Shown here: positions 1 to 8,191 of the stretch, piece by piece
Numbering within the stretch: the stretch's first letter is position 1
Layout: every line of letters starts with the position of its first letter
NCBI GenBank assembly: GCA_041940425.1
Contig: JBGTSF010000009.1
Location: 1-64,000, forward strand
Direction of reading: 5' to 3'
From: DATHTS01 sp041940425
Lineage (GTDB): Bacteria; Acidobacteriota; Blastocatellia; Pyrinomonadales; Pyrinomonadaceae
DNA length: 64,000 bases
Notes under the pieces: generated by a model
Databases searched by the model: none
Seen by the model: the letters and a program-made list of their open reading frames with translations, nothing else
Told to the model about the DNA's origin: nothing
Made by a program: the position numbers and the translations under genes

Positions 1-650
1 GAATCTTTCAGGTCGAGCGCGCGGTGAACGGTTTTACTGCGGGTTTCAAAAAGAATTTTGGCGACCATATTCATCAGCGAAGTCAGGATGCGGTTGCCCG
101 ACGCGGCGGCGACGATCTGGTGAAAACGCATATCGTGAACGAGATACTGTTCGGGCTGGTCGAGCGACGCATACATCCCGGTTATCTCTTCCGCCATCTG
201 CGTCATCTGTTCACTGCTGACGCGCTCGGCGGCAAGCGCGGCGATGCTCATTTCCAGACTGAGACGCGCTTCGAACATCTCGTCCGATGTGAAACCGTGC
301 AGAGCCGCCATCATCCGCAGAGGACTGCTGTCCAATGTCGGTGATTCTTCGGCTTCCGATACAAAAGTTCCCGCGCCCTGCCGCGACTGCAAAATGCCGA
401 CGGTCGTCAGCGAACGGATTCCGGCGCGAAGCGTCGGACGCGAAACGCCGAGCAGTTTCGCCAGATCGCGTTCGGGCGGCAGGCGGTCGCCCGGCGCGAG
501 TTCGCCGCGCTGGATCATGTCGCGCAGGCGCGTAACGACCTCTTCGGCAGTCGTTCCGTTTTTTTCCGAATCAATCGTTGTAAAAATGTCCTTTTTTTTG
601 TTCGGCACGATTTCCTCTTTGCCCCTGTCGCTTATTTTTTCCGGCAGCAT
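1..650 (-). CDS. GntR-family (FadR subfamily) regulator, 3' end outside window
   Basis: Translating the minus strand from the ATG at 650 gives about 216 residues that run off the window edge. The N-terminal part is a GntR winged helix (LPPERDLAKLLGVSRPTLR). It is followed by an all-helical FCD effector domain with metal/ligand-type residues (MRFHQIVAAASGNRILTSL), which defines the FadR subgroup. A TAA lies directly upstream of the ATG. A GTG at 608 has a better Shine-Dalgarno sequence (AGAGGA) and may be the true start. It is the last gene of the pectin operon, 45 nt behind the GH105 gene. FadR-group members such as ExuR/UxuR respond to hexuronates, so sensing of galacturonate or a derived product is a reasonable inference. 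The likely target is the palindrome at 11845-11863. Confidence 0.88.
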   Translation of the reverse strand, partial: MLPEKISDRGKEEIVPNKKKDIFTTIDSEKNGTTAEEVVTRLRDMIQRGELAPGDRLPPERDLAKLLGVSRPTLRAGIRSLTTVGILQSRQGAGTFVSEAEESPTLDSSPLRMMAALHGFTSDEMFEARLSLEMSIAALAAERVSSEQMTQMAEEITGMYASLDQPEQYLVHDMRFHQIVAAASGNRILTSLMNMVAKILFETRSKTVHRALDLKD

Positions 651-695
651 TTATATTATCCCACGCTCACCTTTTTTGTCGAAAAACAGAGCGGT

Positions 696-3600
696 TTACT
701 TTTTCGCTTTCGCCTGACTCAAAAGCCACGCGCTTAATTCCCGCGCCGCCGCGTGGTTTTGAAACATTCCGTTCATCTTGCGCCCGTCAACATATTCGTT
801 ATAGAGCCACGGATCGCCGACCGCGAAAACCGTGCCTTTGCCGTATTTTGAAACCGACATTACGACATCACCGTTCCAATTGAGAACTGATTTCGCATTG
901 CCCGAAAGTTTCTGCGTCGAGATTTCTTTTAAGAACAGTTCGCGCGCCGTTTTGAAGATCGGATTCCCGTCCGGCACGTTGACGCGCCCCGCTTCATACT
1001 GGTCGTTTTTAACGAGATTCTTGTTGTCTTTGTTAAATTCGATGCCGAACCGCGCGGCTAATTTGTTCCAATTATCGAATTCCGCGTTGCCGAAATCGTT
1101 GCCGAGCAACAGCAAAACTCCGCCCGCTTTGACCCAATCGGCAATTATTTGTGAGTCTTTTTCCGAAATAAATTTCGGCTTGGCGATTTCCTTTTCCGTG
1201 TCGGGATCAACGATGATGTAAACGCTCGCGTTCTTTAAATTTTGAGCGGTCGGCGCAGACGAAAGCATTTCAAGCTGTGCGCCGTAAGATTTGAACTGCT
1301 CGCCGAAAGCGTAAAAACCGGGATGATTTTTTTCTTCCCATTTGTAATGCCAGACCGAACCGTCCGCGCGGACTTCGTGATTGAAATAATCGTCCAGAAT
1401 GATGGTTTTGCCCGCGCCGATGCGACCGCCTTTTTCGAGAAATTCCATCTCGACCGCCGCCATCACAGCAGGTCCGAGACCTTTCGCGTCGTTGATGCGG
1501 ATTTTTTCCGACATATAATATTCGAAACTTCCGTCGCGGTAAGGATTGCCGCCCAAACCCGAAACCGAAACCGTGCCGTGCCAGTCGAGCGAGCCGTCCG
1601 GGAGTTCTTTGATAAATTCCGTTTTGATTCCCGCCCAGCCACGGCGCACCGTGTCGAGATATTTTTCCGGCAGATTGCCTTGCCGCACGCCTTTCGCAAT
1701 CGCGTAAACGAACATCGCCGACGCGGACGATTCGAGATAATTTTTTTCTCTCTCCGGCAGATCAATAATGTCATACCACACGCCCGTTTCTTTGTCCTGA
1801 TATTTCGTGATCGCCTCCGCTTCGCGTTCAAAAATGGCGACAAGTTCGGCACGGCGCGGATGATTTTTCGGGAAATAATCCAGAGTATCGGCAAGCGCAA
1901 TTGCATACCAGCCCATCGCTCTGCCCCAAACGTGCGGACTCAAACCCGTTTCCTTATTTGCCCAACGCTGCTCACGCGATTCGTCCCAGCCGTGATAAAG
2001 CAATCCGGTTTTGGCATCTCGCGCGTGTTTTTCCATCCAGACGAATTGATTGGCGATGTCGTCCCAATTGTCTTCGTTCCAGACCATCGAATACTCGGCA
2101 TAAAACGGCTGTGCCATATACAAACCGTCGAGCCACATCTGCCACGGATAGATTTTTTTATGCCAGAAACCGCCTTCCTTCGTGCGCGGATGAGTCTTTA
2201 ATTGCGAACGGATAAGTTCAGCCGCTTCCTTGTATTTTTTGTCCTGTGTTACGCGGTAAAGCGTCAAAATCCCGCGCCCGGGCGTGATGTGGTCAATGTT
2301 GTATTCTTCGAGATTGTATTTCGACAATTTTCCTTCGCCGTCAAACCAGAAATCCATTCCGCGCTTGATAAAATCGAAATATTTCGGGTCGCCCGTTGCA
2401 TACCAGACCTGTTCGACCGCCTTCATCTGCACGCCTTGTTCGTAATTCCATTTCGCCGGAATGCCGACGGGCGTGCCGTCGTCTTCGAGCCAGATGCGGT
2501 TCATCAGAGTGTCAGCCAATCTCTGCGAGAGCGGCATTGCGCGTTTGCGTTTTAATTCGGCTTCATTAGATATGCTAACGACGAGAGGCGAAGCCGCACG
2601 CTGTGAAAAATTATCCACCGTATCGAGCCACGCTTTTTTATCGGCGAAACCGTAACGCGACCAGCCCGCGCCGACATAGTATTTCGCCATCTTGTCAGGC
2701 TTGGCGGCGATGATTGCCAGATTCATCGGAAAATCGAATTCGTTTCCGTATTCTTTGAACGATTGAAAAGTCGCGGGTTCGGCGATCACTGCACAGCCCA
2801 GAGAACCGTTTTTTTCGTTCGTTTCCCAGAGCGAAATCCACGTTTTGCCTTTGTCGGTTTCGGTCTTAAAATCCGGTTCGTGTTTTGCAATTCCGACCGC
2901 CACATCAATATCGCGCAGATCGTCCGAACCGTCATAGAAACTTTCGACGCGGTAAAAATTCTGTCCCGCGTCAATCGTAAAACGCTTCGTTTCCGAAACC
3001 GACACGCCGTTGACATTCCACGGTTCGTATTTGAGTTCAAACACGGTGCGTATCGGACCATTTGCCAGAATTTTATAAGAAACAAAGTTGCGCGAAACGT
3101 GCAGTTTCTGTCCGTCCCAAATTCCCGCGCCGCCGCAGCCGCGCGATTTTTTCACGGAATAAAAATCCAAGCCCATCCCGTTGTCGGTGTGATAAAAAGC
3201 GTCGCCGCCCTGATACCAACGATCAATCACGAGTTCAGGAACGCGCTTTGCCCAAACGTCTATACCGCTCGAAACCAATTCTTTTTCGAGCGTTTTCCCG
3301 TAAGTCCGAAACGCGATGCGGTCGTTTTCCCACGCGAAATCGTCCATCCGTTCGGGAACGAAACGCCCGAAAGTTTTCGCCGCCGGCGCAGTCTGTTTTT
3401 CGCTCGCCGTTTCGATCTTGATGCTTTTCGATTTTTCGTCCGCTTTGAAATTCACCTGAAAAATAAGTTTTTCCGGCACGCCGTCCGCGTCCGCGTCAAT
3501 CGTCTGCGATGCGAGCCACGCGCCGTTTTCGCTTAACTTTATGAAATCCGGCTTCAGGTTCGGATCGAGTTTGACAAGTTCTTTCCAGTCCAAAACAACC

Positions 3601-3719
3601 GTTTCATTCTGCCGCTCGACCGACAGATTATTCGACACCGAAACGTAAATCTCGTTTTGCGCGAGGCAGGAAACGCAAAAAATTAAGCTGAAGAGAATTG
3701 ATAAAAGCGTATTTTTCAT
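696..3719 (-). CDS. Secreted DUF4861-GH105 (unsaturated rhamnogalacturonyl hydrolase) multidomain protein
   Basis: This 1007-residue protein has a signal peptide ending near CLAQ (about residue 21). Residues of about 25-385 match a DUF4861-type module (GIDVWAKR, YHTDNGMGLDFY, SRGCGG). Residues of about 395-765 form an alpha/alpha-barrel of family GH88/GH105, with the characteristic PWQMWLDGLYMAQPF stretch that carries the catalytic aspartate. The C-terminal 210 residues look like a Rossmann/GATase-like DUF4350-type domain (ADWVKAGGVLLLLGNDFGN). GH105 enzymes remove the unsaturated uronic acid left at the non-reducing end of rhamnogalacturonan or pectin oligomers by lyases. The gene starts 4 nt after the CE12 stop, so the two are translationally close. 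The role of the fused end domains is unknown. Confidence 0.88.
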   Translation of the reverse strand: MKNTLLSILFSLIFCVSCLAQNEIYVSVSNNLSVERQNETVVLDWKELVKLDPNLKPDFIKLSENGAWLASQTIDADADGVPEKLIFQVNFKADEKSKSIKIETASEKQTAPAAKTFGRFVPERMDDFAWENDRIAFRTYGKTLEKELVSSGIDVWAKRVPELVIDRWYQGGDAFYHTDNGMGLDFYSVKKSRGCGGAGIWDGQKLHVSRNFVSYKILANGPIRTVFELKYEPWNVNGVSVSETKRFTIDAGQNFYRVESFYDGSDDLRDIDVAVGIAKHEPDFKTETDKGKTWISLWETNEKNGSLGCAVIAEPATFQSFKEYGNEFDFPMNLAIIAAKPDKMAKYYVGAGWSRYGFADKKAWLDTVDNFSQRAASPLVVSISNEAELKRKRAMPLSQRLADTLMNRIWLEDDGTPVGIPAKWNYEQGVQMKAVEQVWYATGDPKYFDFIKRGMDFWFDGEGKLSKYNLEEYNIDHITPGRGILTLYRVTQDKKYKEAAELIRSQLKTHPRTKEGGFWHKKIYPWQMWLDGLYMAQPFYAEYSMVWNEDNWDDIANQFVWMEKHARDAKTGLLYHGWDESREQRWANKETGLSPHVWGRAMGWYAIALADTLDYFPKNHPRRAELVAIFEREAEAITKYQDKETGVWYDIIDLPEREKNYLESSASAMFVYAIAKGVRQGNLPEKYLDTVRRGWAGIKTEFIKELPDGSLDWHGTVSVSGLGGNPYRDGSFEYYMSEKIRINDAKGLGPAVMAAVEMEFLEKGGRIGAGKTIILDDYFNHEVRADGSVWHYKWEEKNHPGFYAFGEQFKSYGAQLEMLSSAPTAQNLKNASVYIIVDPDTEKEIAKPKFISEKDSQIIADWVKAGGVLLLLGNDFGNAEFDNWNKLAARFGIEFNKDNKNLVKNDQYEAGRVNVPDGNPIFKTARELFLKEISTQKLSGNAKSVLNWNGDVVMSVSKYGKGTVFAVGDPWLYNEYVDGRKMNGMFQNHAAARELSAWLLSQAKAKK

Positions 3720-3723
3720 AAGA

Positions 3724-4467
3724 TCATTTTTTCAAAAATTTTCGCAAGGCTATTTTTTCTTCCCTGATTCCCTCGACGACAAGTTTCGCCATTTCCTCTG
3801 CGCCGCGCGGATTGAAATGCGTGTTGTCGTCCAAGCCGTTCGGATAATTCGGGCTTTCGCCTTTTTGCAAAATCAGAAAGAGTTTTTTCGATTCTTCCGC
3901 GCCCAAACCGTTCAGTAATTTTTCGCTTTTGCGGTGCATATCAATCAGCGGAATTTTCTTTTCTTTCGCCACCGTGCGAACGAGGTCCGGGTATTCGCCG
4001 TGCGTGTCGTAAAATTTTCCGTCTTTGTCGAAACGCCGCCGCATGACGGGCGTGAACAAAACGATGTTAGCTTTTTTTGCCCGCACTTCGCCGATAAATC
4101 TAACGAGATTTTTTCGATAATCTTCCGGCGGCGTATAGCGTTCACCTTTTTCTTTTGCCGAATCGTTATGCCCGAACTGCACGAAAACGTAATCGCCTTT
4201 TTTCAGATCGTCTAGGATTTTCTGCCAGCGGTTTTCCGAAATAAAAGTCTTCGTACTTCTGCCGTTGGCGGCGCGGTTTTCGATTCTGACTTTGCCGTCA
4301 GCAAAAAATTTTCCGAGCATCTCGCCCCAACCCGTTTCGGGACGCTTTTCCGGCAATTTTTCGGCGGCGGTCGAATCGCCCGCGATAAAAATCGTAACCG
4401 GAGTTTTTTGCGCCGAAATATTTGCGGCGAAAAATAAAATTAAAATTGTAAAAATGCAGAATCTCAC
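3724..4467 (-). CDS. Rhamnogalacturonan acetylesterase (CE12, SGNH/GDSL hydrolase)
   Basis: The protein has 247 residues and a signal peptide (cleavage near ISAQ, residue 20), so it is probably periplasmic. All SGNH blocks are visible: GDST with nucleophile Ser32, the oxyanion glycine in ANGRS (Gly69), Asn101 in GHND, and the Asp214-x-x-His217 pair in DDNTHF. The arrangement is that of CE12 enzymes such as YesT/RhgT, which remove acetyl groups from rhamnogalacturonan I so that lyases and hydrolases can act. It is embedded between GH28 and GH105 genes, which supports the pectin assignment over a generic esterase. Palindrome 4478-4549 separates it from the upstream GH28 gene. Confidence 0.9.
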   Translation of the reverse strand: MRFCIFTILILFFAANISAQKTPVTIFIAGDSTAAEKLPEKRPETGWGEMLGKFFADGKVRIENRAANGRSTKTFISENRWQKILDDLKKGDYVFVQFGHNDSAKEKGERYTPPEDYRKNLVRFIGEVRAKKANIVLFTPVMRRRFDKDGKFYDTHGEYPDLVRTVAKEKKIPLIDMHRKSEKLLNGLGAEESKKLFLILQKGESPNYPNGLDDNTHFNPRGAEEMAKLVVEGIREEKIALRKFLKK

Positions 4468-4477
4468 TTTTGTTATT

Positions 4478-4549
4478 ACCCGCGGAAACCGCGGAAAACA
4501 CGGAAGAATTTATAAAAATTTCCGCGTCATTCCGCGTTTTCCGCGGGCG
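4478..4549. repeat. Intergenic palindromic element (ccgcgg-type)
   Basis: Imperfect inverted repeat with arms made of the words ccgcggaaa and acacggaa. It fills the gap between the GH28 and CE12 genes and is AT-rich in the centre. It has the same design as the elements at 5984, 28767 and 59212 but uses different words. Confidence 0.75.
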
Positions 4550-4555
4550 AAATTT

Positions 4556-5971
4556 TTACCCTAAATTTTCAACGATTTTGCCGTTCATTTTGACGTTTTC
4601 GAGTTTCAAGCCTTTTACGTTTTTGACGATATTCTTTCCCGTCACTTTTCCGAAATCGCAGTTTTTCAAAACAATATCGTAAAGCGGCGCGTTGTCGAGT
4701 CCCTGCAGATCAAGGGCTTTGTTGCAGTCCTGCGCCGTCAGATTTTCGACGACGAAATTTCTGACAACCGGCGTATATTCGCCTTTCGCGCCTTCTTCGT
4801 AATTGAAATCCATCTCGATCGCCGAACGCGAAACCTTGCCGACGGTGATGTTTCTGAAATAAAGATTTTCTATCTTACCGCCGCGCGAAGCATTGTTTTT
4901 GATTCTTAAGGCAGTCCACAGATCAGGCGAATCGAGCTGGTTGTTTTCCGCAAAGAGCCAGCGGAAACCGCCGGAAATTTCACTGCCGACCGTGATGCCG
5001 CCGTGTCCGTCTTTGAAAACGCAGTTGCGGACGATGATATTTTCCGACGGCACATTGATGCGCCGACCGTCATTATTTCTGCCCGATTTGATGGCGATGC
5101 AGTCGTCGCCCGTGTCGAAAAAGCAGTTTTCGATCAGAACGTTTTTGCTCGATTCGGGATTACAGCCGTCGTTGTTCGGTCCGTGCGTGGCGATATTCAG
5201 CCCGCGAACAGTAACGTTTTCGCATAGAACCGGATGAACTTCCCACATCGGCGAATCAATAATGCGCACGCCTTCGATCAAAATATTTTTGCATTTGTAT
5301 GGCTGTATAAATTGCGGGCGAAGATACGAATTTTCGCCGAAAATGCGTTTTTCGAGCGGCACGTTTTCGTCCATCATTTTATAAAGCCGGTCGCGGTCGG
5401 GACGCTGCGAAATTTTCGACGGGTCGCCGCCGTAACGCGGGTTGCCGTGCCATTTCCAGAAAAACGCTTTGCCCTGACCGTCGAGAGTTCCCTTGCCCGT
5501 GATCGCGATGTTCGTCTGCTCATACGCGTAAATAAGCGGCGAAATATGCATCAATTCCATTCCTTCCCAGCGCGTGTGAACGAGCGGCAGATAATCTTTC
5601 GGATTCGTCGAAAACTTCAGCGTCGCGCCTTTTTGCAAATGAAGATTAACGTTCGATTTCAAATGAACCGCGCCCGTCAAAAATTCGCCCGCTGGAACGA
5701 CAACGCGACCGCCGCCTTTTTTCGAGCATTCTTCAATCGCTTTTTTGATCGCTTCGGTCGCTAAAGTTTTTCCGTCGGAAACCGCGCCGTATTTCGTAAT
5801 TAAGTAATCTTTCTTTTTAAATTTCGGCGGTTTGATCCGCGCTAAAATTTTCGGATATTCGGTTTTCCATGCGTCCGCTGAGGAAATTGTCTGACCGAAA
5901 GAAACGCGCGGCAGAACGAGTCCGACTCCGCCCAGAGCTAAAAGTTGTAAAAATTCTCGACGATTTTGCAT
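4556..5971 (-). CDS. GH28 polygalacturonase with Tat-type signal
   Basis: The protein has 471 residues. The N-terminus NRREFLQLL followed by a hydrophobic stretch ending at SFGQ resembles a twin-arginine signal. The body is a right-handed parallel beta-helix with the four GH28 signatures: NND at 266-268, GDD at 288-290, GHGG at 322-325 and RIK at 356-358. Asp268, Asp289 and Asp290 are the expected catalytic acids, all present. The family hydrolyses alpha-1,4-galacturonic acid linkages in homogalacturonan or at rhamnogalacturonan junctions; the exact specificity cannot be read from sequence. It lies between the PME-PL10 gene and the CE12 gene, with palindromic repeats on both sides. Confidence 0.93.
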   Translation of the reverse strand: MQNRREFLQLLALGGVGLVLPRVSFGQTISSADAWKTEYPKILARIKPPKFKKKDYLITKYGAVSDGKTLATEAIKKAIEECSKKGGGRVVVPAGEFLTGAVHLKSNVNLHLQKGATLKFSTNPKDYLPLVHTRWEGMELMHISPLIYAYEQTNIAITGKGTLDGQGKAFFWKWHGNPRYGGDPSKISQRPDRDRLYKMMDENVPLEKRIFGENSYLRPQFIQPYKCKNILIEGVRIIDSPMWEVHPVLCENVTVRGLNIATHGPNNDGCNPESSKNVLIENCFFDTGDDCIAIKSGRNNDGRRINVPSENIIVRNCVFKDGHGGITVGSEISGGFRWLFAENNQLDSPDLWTALRIKNNASRGGKIENLYFRNITVGKVSRSAIEMDFNYEEGAKGEYTPVVRNFVVENLTAQDCNKALDLQGLDNAPLYDIVLKNCDFGKVTGKNIVKNVKGLKLENVKMNGKIVENLG

Positions 5972-5983
5972 ATTTTATTTTTG

Positions 5984-6073
5984 CCACGAACAAACACGAA
6001 AATTCACGAAAGAATTAAGAATACTTAGAACAAATTAATTAAATTTTTCGTGTTCATTCGTGTTTGTTCGCGG
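5984..6073. repeat. Intergenic palindromic element (ccacgaacaaacacgaa type)
   Basis: The left arm begins ccacgaacaaacacga and the right arm is its near-complement ending tgtttgttcgcgg, with an AT-rich centre. The right end abuts the TAG stop of the PME-PL10 gene; the left end is 13 nt upstream of the GH28 start. Copies with the same words occur at 31682, 34170 and 59212. Confidence 0.85.
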
Positions 6074-8089
6074 CTAATTTTTCTTAATCTTCTCTTTCCA
6101 TTTCGGATAATCTTTTTCCAAAAGCTCGCTCGGCTCGGAGACATACCATGCGTAGCCGTTGCGGCGTTCAGCTTCGATTTCCATTACGTCGTAACGAATG
6201 ACAGAATCGCGCCCGATGAAGATCGGCTTCATCGTTTCGATCTCGTAAAACCGCGCCCAAACGGGCGGCGCGGTTTTGTCTTTGATGACGGTGTTCTCGC
6301 CTTTGATTCGTTCCCAGCGAACTCCTTGGATCTTGTTTGCGCGAAACCAATTTATCGCCGATTCAATCGCTTCGATTTTTTCCGGCGAAGGATTTGCGTC
6401 GAGCATCAAAAAGCGCACGATGCCGACCGATTCGCCCGCCGTCAGCGAAACGGGTTCAAACTTTCGCGCGGCGGCAGGCTTCAAAGTATTTTCGTCATAC
6501 TGCGCCGCCCAGACGGTTTTTTTACCGCCGACTTCGACCTGCAATTTTAAAATTAACGGAATCGCTTTTTCGACTGCCTTTTCCGCTTTCAAGCGTCTTT
6601 CTTCGTCAACAAAAAGAAAATCTTCCTTTTTTTTGGCGACATCACGCAGCAGTTTTAAAACGCCGATCATCGCGTCGTCGTTAAAAGTGATATGTGTGTA
6701 ATAACCTTTTCTGAGCGGAAAATACTGCGGAAAACCGCCGGTCGCGTATTGCGCTTTGAACAGGTAATCCAAGCCTTTATCGAATGCTTCTTTGTATTGC
6801 GGAAAATTTGCCGGCGGAGTTTTTTTCTTCGCGCTTTCCGTGATCATTTTTCCGAGAAAACGAATTTGCGTATAAGTCGCGCGGTTGTCAATCGTCGTTT
6901 CGGAAATGTCGGATTTTGCTTTAAGGAGTTTTTCCTTTTCGCTTTCCGTCAAAATCCGCGCCATATCGAGATTTTTTTCCCAGCCGCCGTTTTGTTTTTG
7001 AAACCGGACGACCTGATCGGCGATCCGCGCCGCTTCGTCGGTCTGATACCAGAGCGGAATTTGATCGAAAGCATCATTCCACGAAACGGGTTTCCATTCG
7101 GGCGCGGTTTTTTCTAAAAATGCGTCGGTCGCCCGTTTCGGATTCCAATTATCTTTGCCTTTCAGAAAATTTTCCGCACGGAATTTTTCGGCTTCTTCTT
7201 TTATTAAATGGTGCATCCATTTAACGCGTTCGCTCATTCTTGCGCCCGCGCCGGTCGAACCGAATTCGGCAAAATACGCGGTTTTTTCATTTTCCGCATT
7301 GCCCCAATTATGCCAGCCTTCGGCGCGGATGTGCGCGCCCATTTCCGTTTCGATAAAAACGGTTCGCCCGAAGGCTCGCCACGGACGACCGAGAAAAACG
7401 CCTTTATCGGTATTATTGCCGGTCAATTTGCAATTGATAAAAACGAATCCGCCCGGCTCATCCGCCGCGAAGCGCATCGGCGCGGTGATGTAGCCGTCGC
7501 CTTTTGAGTGAACGCGGCAGTTTTCAAAAACGGCAGCCGCCTGTCCGAAAATAAAATCTACATTTCCCTCGATGTAGCAGTTTTCGTAAAACTGCCGCCC
7601 GTTTTTCGCATACAGCGTGTCCTGCCAGCCGAGAAATCTGCAATTTTTAAAGATAACTCTGTCGGCATCCGCCAGAACCGCGACCGCCTGTGAACCGCTC
7701 TTTCCGATGTTCGCCTGGTAATCGAATGAGTTTTGAAAGGTGAGGTTTTCAGCGTGAAAATCATGCCCGCCGACATAAAAAGCGTATGCGGCGGAAGTCG
7801 TTCCGGCGCGGGCGTTGTTGATGTCGAAACTCAGCCGCGTCGTTTCGGCTGATTCGCCGATCAAAGTAATAAAAGGTTTATTGGCGGGAATTTTAATCTG
7901 CTCGATATAAACGCCTCGTTTGATAAAGATCGTAAAGCGTTTTTTATTGTTTTCGGGAACTCGTTCGATCGCTTCCGAAACGGTTTTCGCGTCGCCGCTT
8001 CCGTCCGCCGCAACCGTCAGATCGGTTTTGGCAAAAATTTGAATCGCACCGAAAAATATGATTAAACTCGTGATCCAAAAACTTTTCAT
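6074..8089 (-). CDS. Pectinesterase (CE8) fused to pectate lyase (PL10)
   Basis: The protein has 671 residues with a signal peptide (MKSFWITSLIIFF, cleavage near FAK). Residues of about 22-315 are a CE8 pectin methylesterase: the QAVAV, GWQDTLY, GNVDFIFG and LGRPWR motifs are in order and include the two catalytic aspartates. Residues of about 330-660 are a PL10-type pectate lyase (QNGGWEKNLDMA, DNRATYTQIRFL, GGFPQYFP, FNDDAMIGVL). Demethylation by the first domain creates the substrate cleaved by the second, so a processive pairing is likely. No frameshift lies between the domains, so this is a genuine fusion. The TAG stop coincides with the end of palindrome 5984-6073. An inverted repeat at 8107-8162 lies just upstream. 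Confidence 0.92.
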   Translation of the reverse strand: MKSFWITSLIIFFGAIQIFAKTDLTVAADGSGDAKTVSEAIERVPENNKKRFTIFIKRGVYIEQIKIPANKPFITLIGESAETTRLSFDINNARAGTTSAAYAFYVGGHDFHAENLTFQNSFDYQANIGKSGSQAVAVLADADRVIFKNCRFLGWQDTLYAKNGRQFYENCYIEGNVDFIFGQAAAVFENCRVHSKGDGYITAPMRFAADEPGGFVFINCKLTGNNTDKGVFLGRPWRAFGRTVFIETEMGAHIRAEGWHNWGNAENEKTAYFAEFGSTGAGARMSERVKWMHHLIKEEAEKFRAENFLKGKDNWNPKRATDAFLEKTAPEWKPVSWNDAFDQIPLWYQTDEAARIADQVVRFQKQNGGWEKNLDMARILTESEKEKLLKAKSDISETTIDNRATYTQIRFLGKMITESAKKKTPPANFPQYKEAFDKGLDYLFKAQYATGGFPQYFPLRKGYYTHITFNDDAMIGVLKLLRDVAKKKEDFLFVDEERRLKAEKAVEKAIPLILKLQVEVGGKKTVWAAQYDENTLKPAAARKFEPVSLTAGESVGIVRFLMLDANPSPEKIEAIESAINWFRANKIQGVRWERIKGENTVIKDKTAPPVWARFYEIETMKPIFIGRDSVIRYDVMEIEAERRNGYAWYVSEPSELLEKDYPKWKEKIKKN

Positions 8090-8106
8090 TTCCCGCCTTT
8101 AGATGA

Positions 8107-8162
8107 GAAATCACATAAGCCTTTTGCGGTTTTTTATCGCCTCAAACGGCTTATGTGATTTC
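8107..8162. promoter_or_regulatory. Perfect 15-bp inverted repeat between receptor and PME-PL10
   Basis: Arms 8107-8121 (gaaatcacataagcc) and 8148-8162 are exact complements around a 26-nt loop. It lies between the receptor stop (8192) and the PME-PL10 start (8089). In transcribed (minus) orientation no clear U-tract follows, so it is more likely an mRNA-processing, stabilising or attenuating hairpin than a classical terminator. It could lower expression of the enzymes relative to the receptor. Confidence 0.6.
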
Positions 8163-8191
8163 AAAAGGGAGTCAAACTAACCTTCAAGAAT

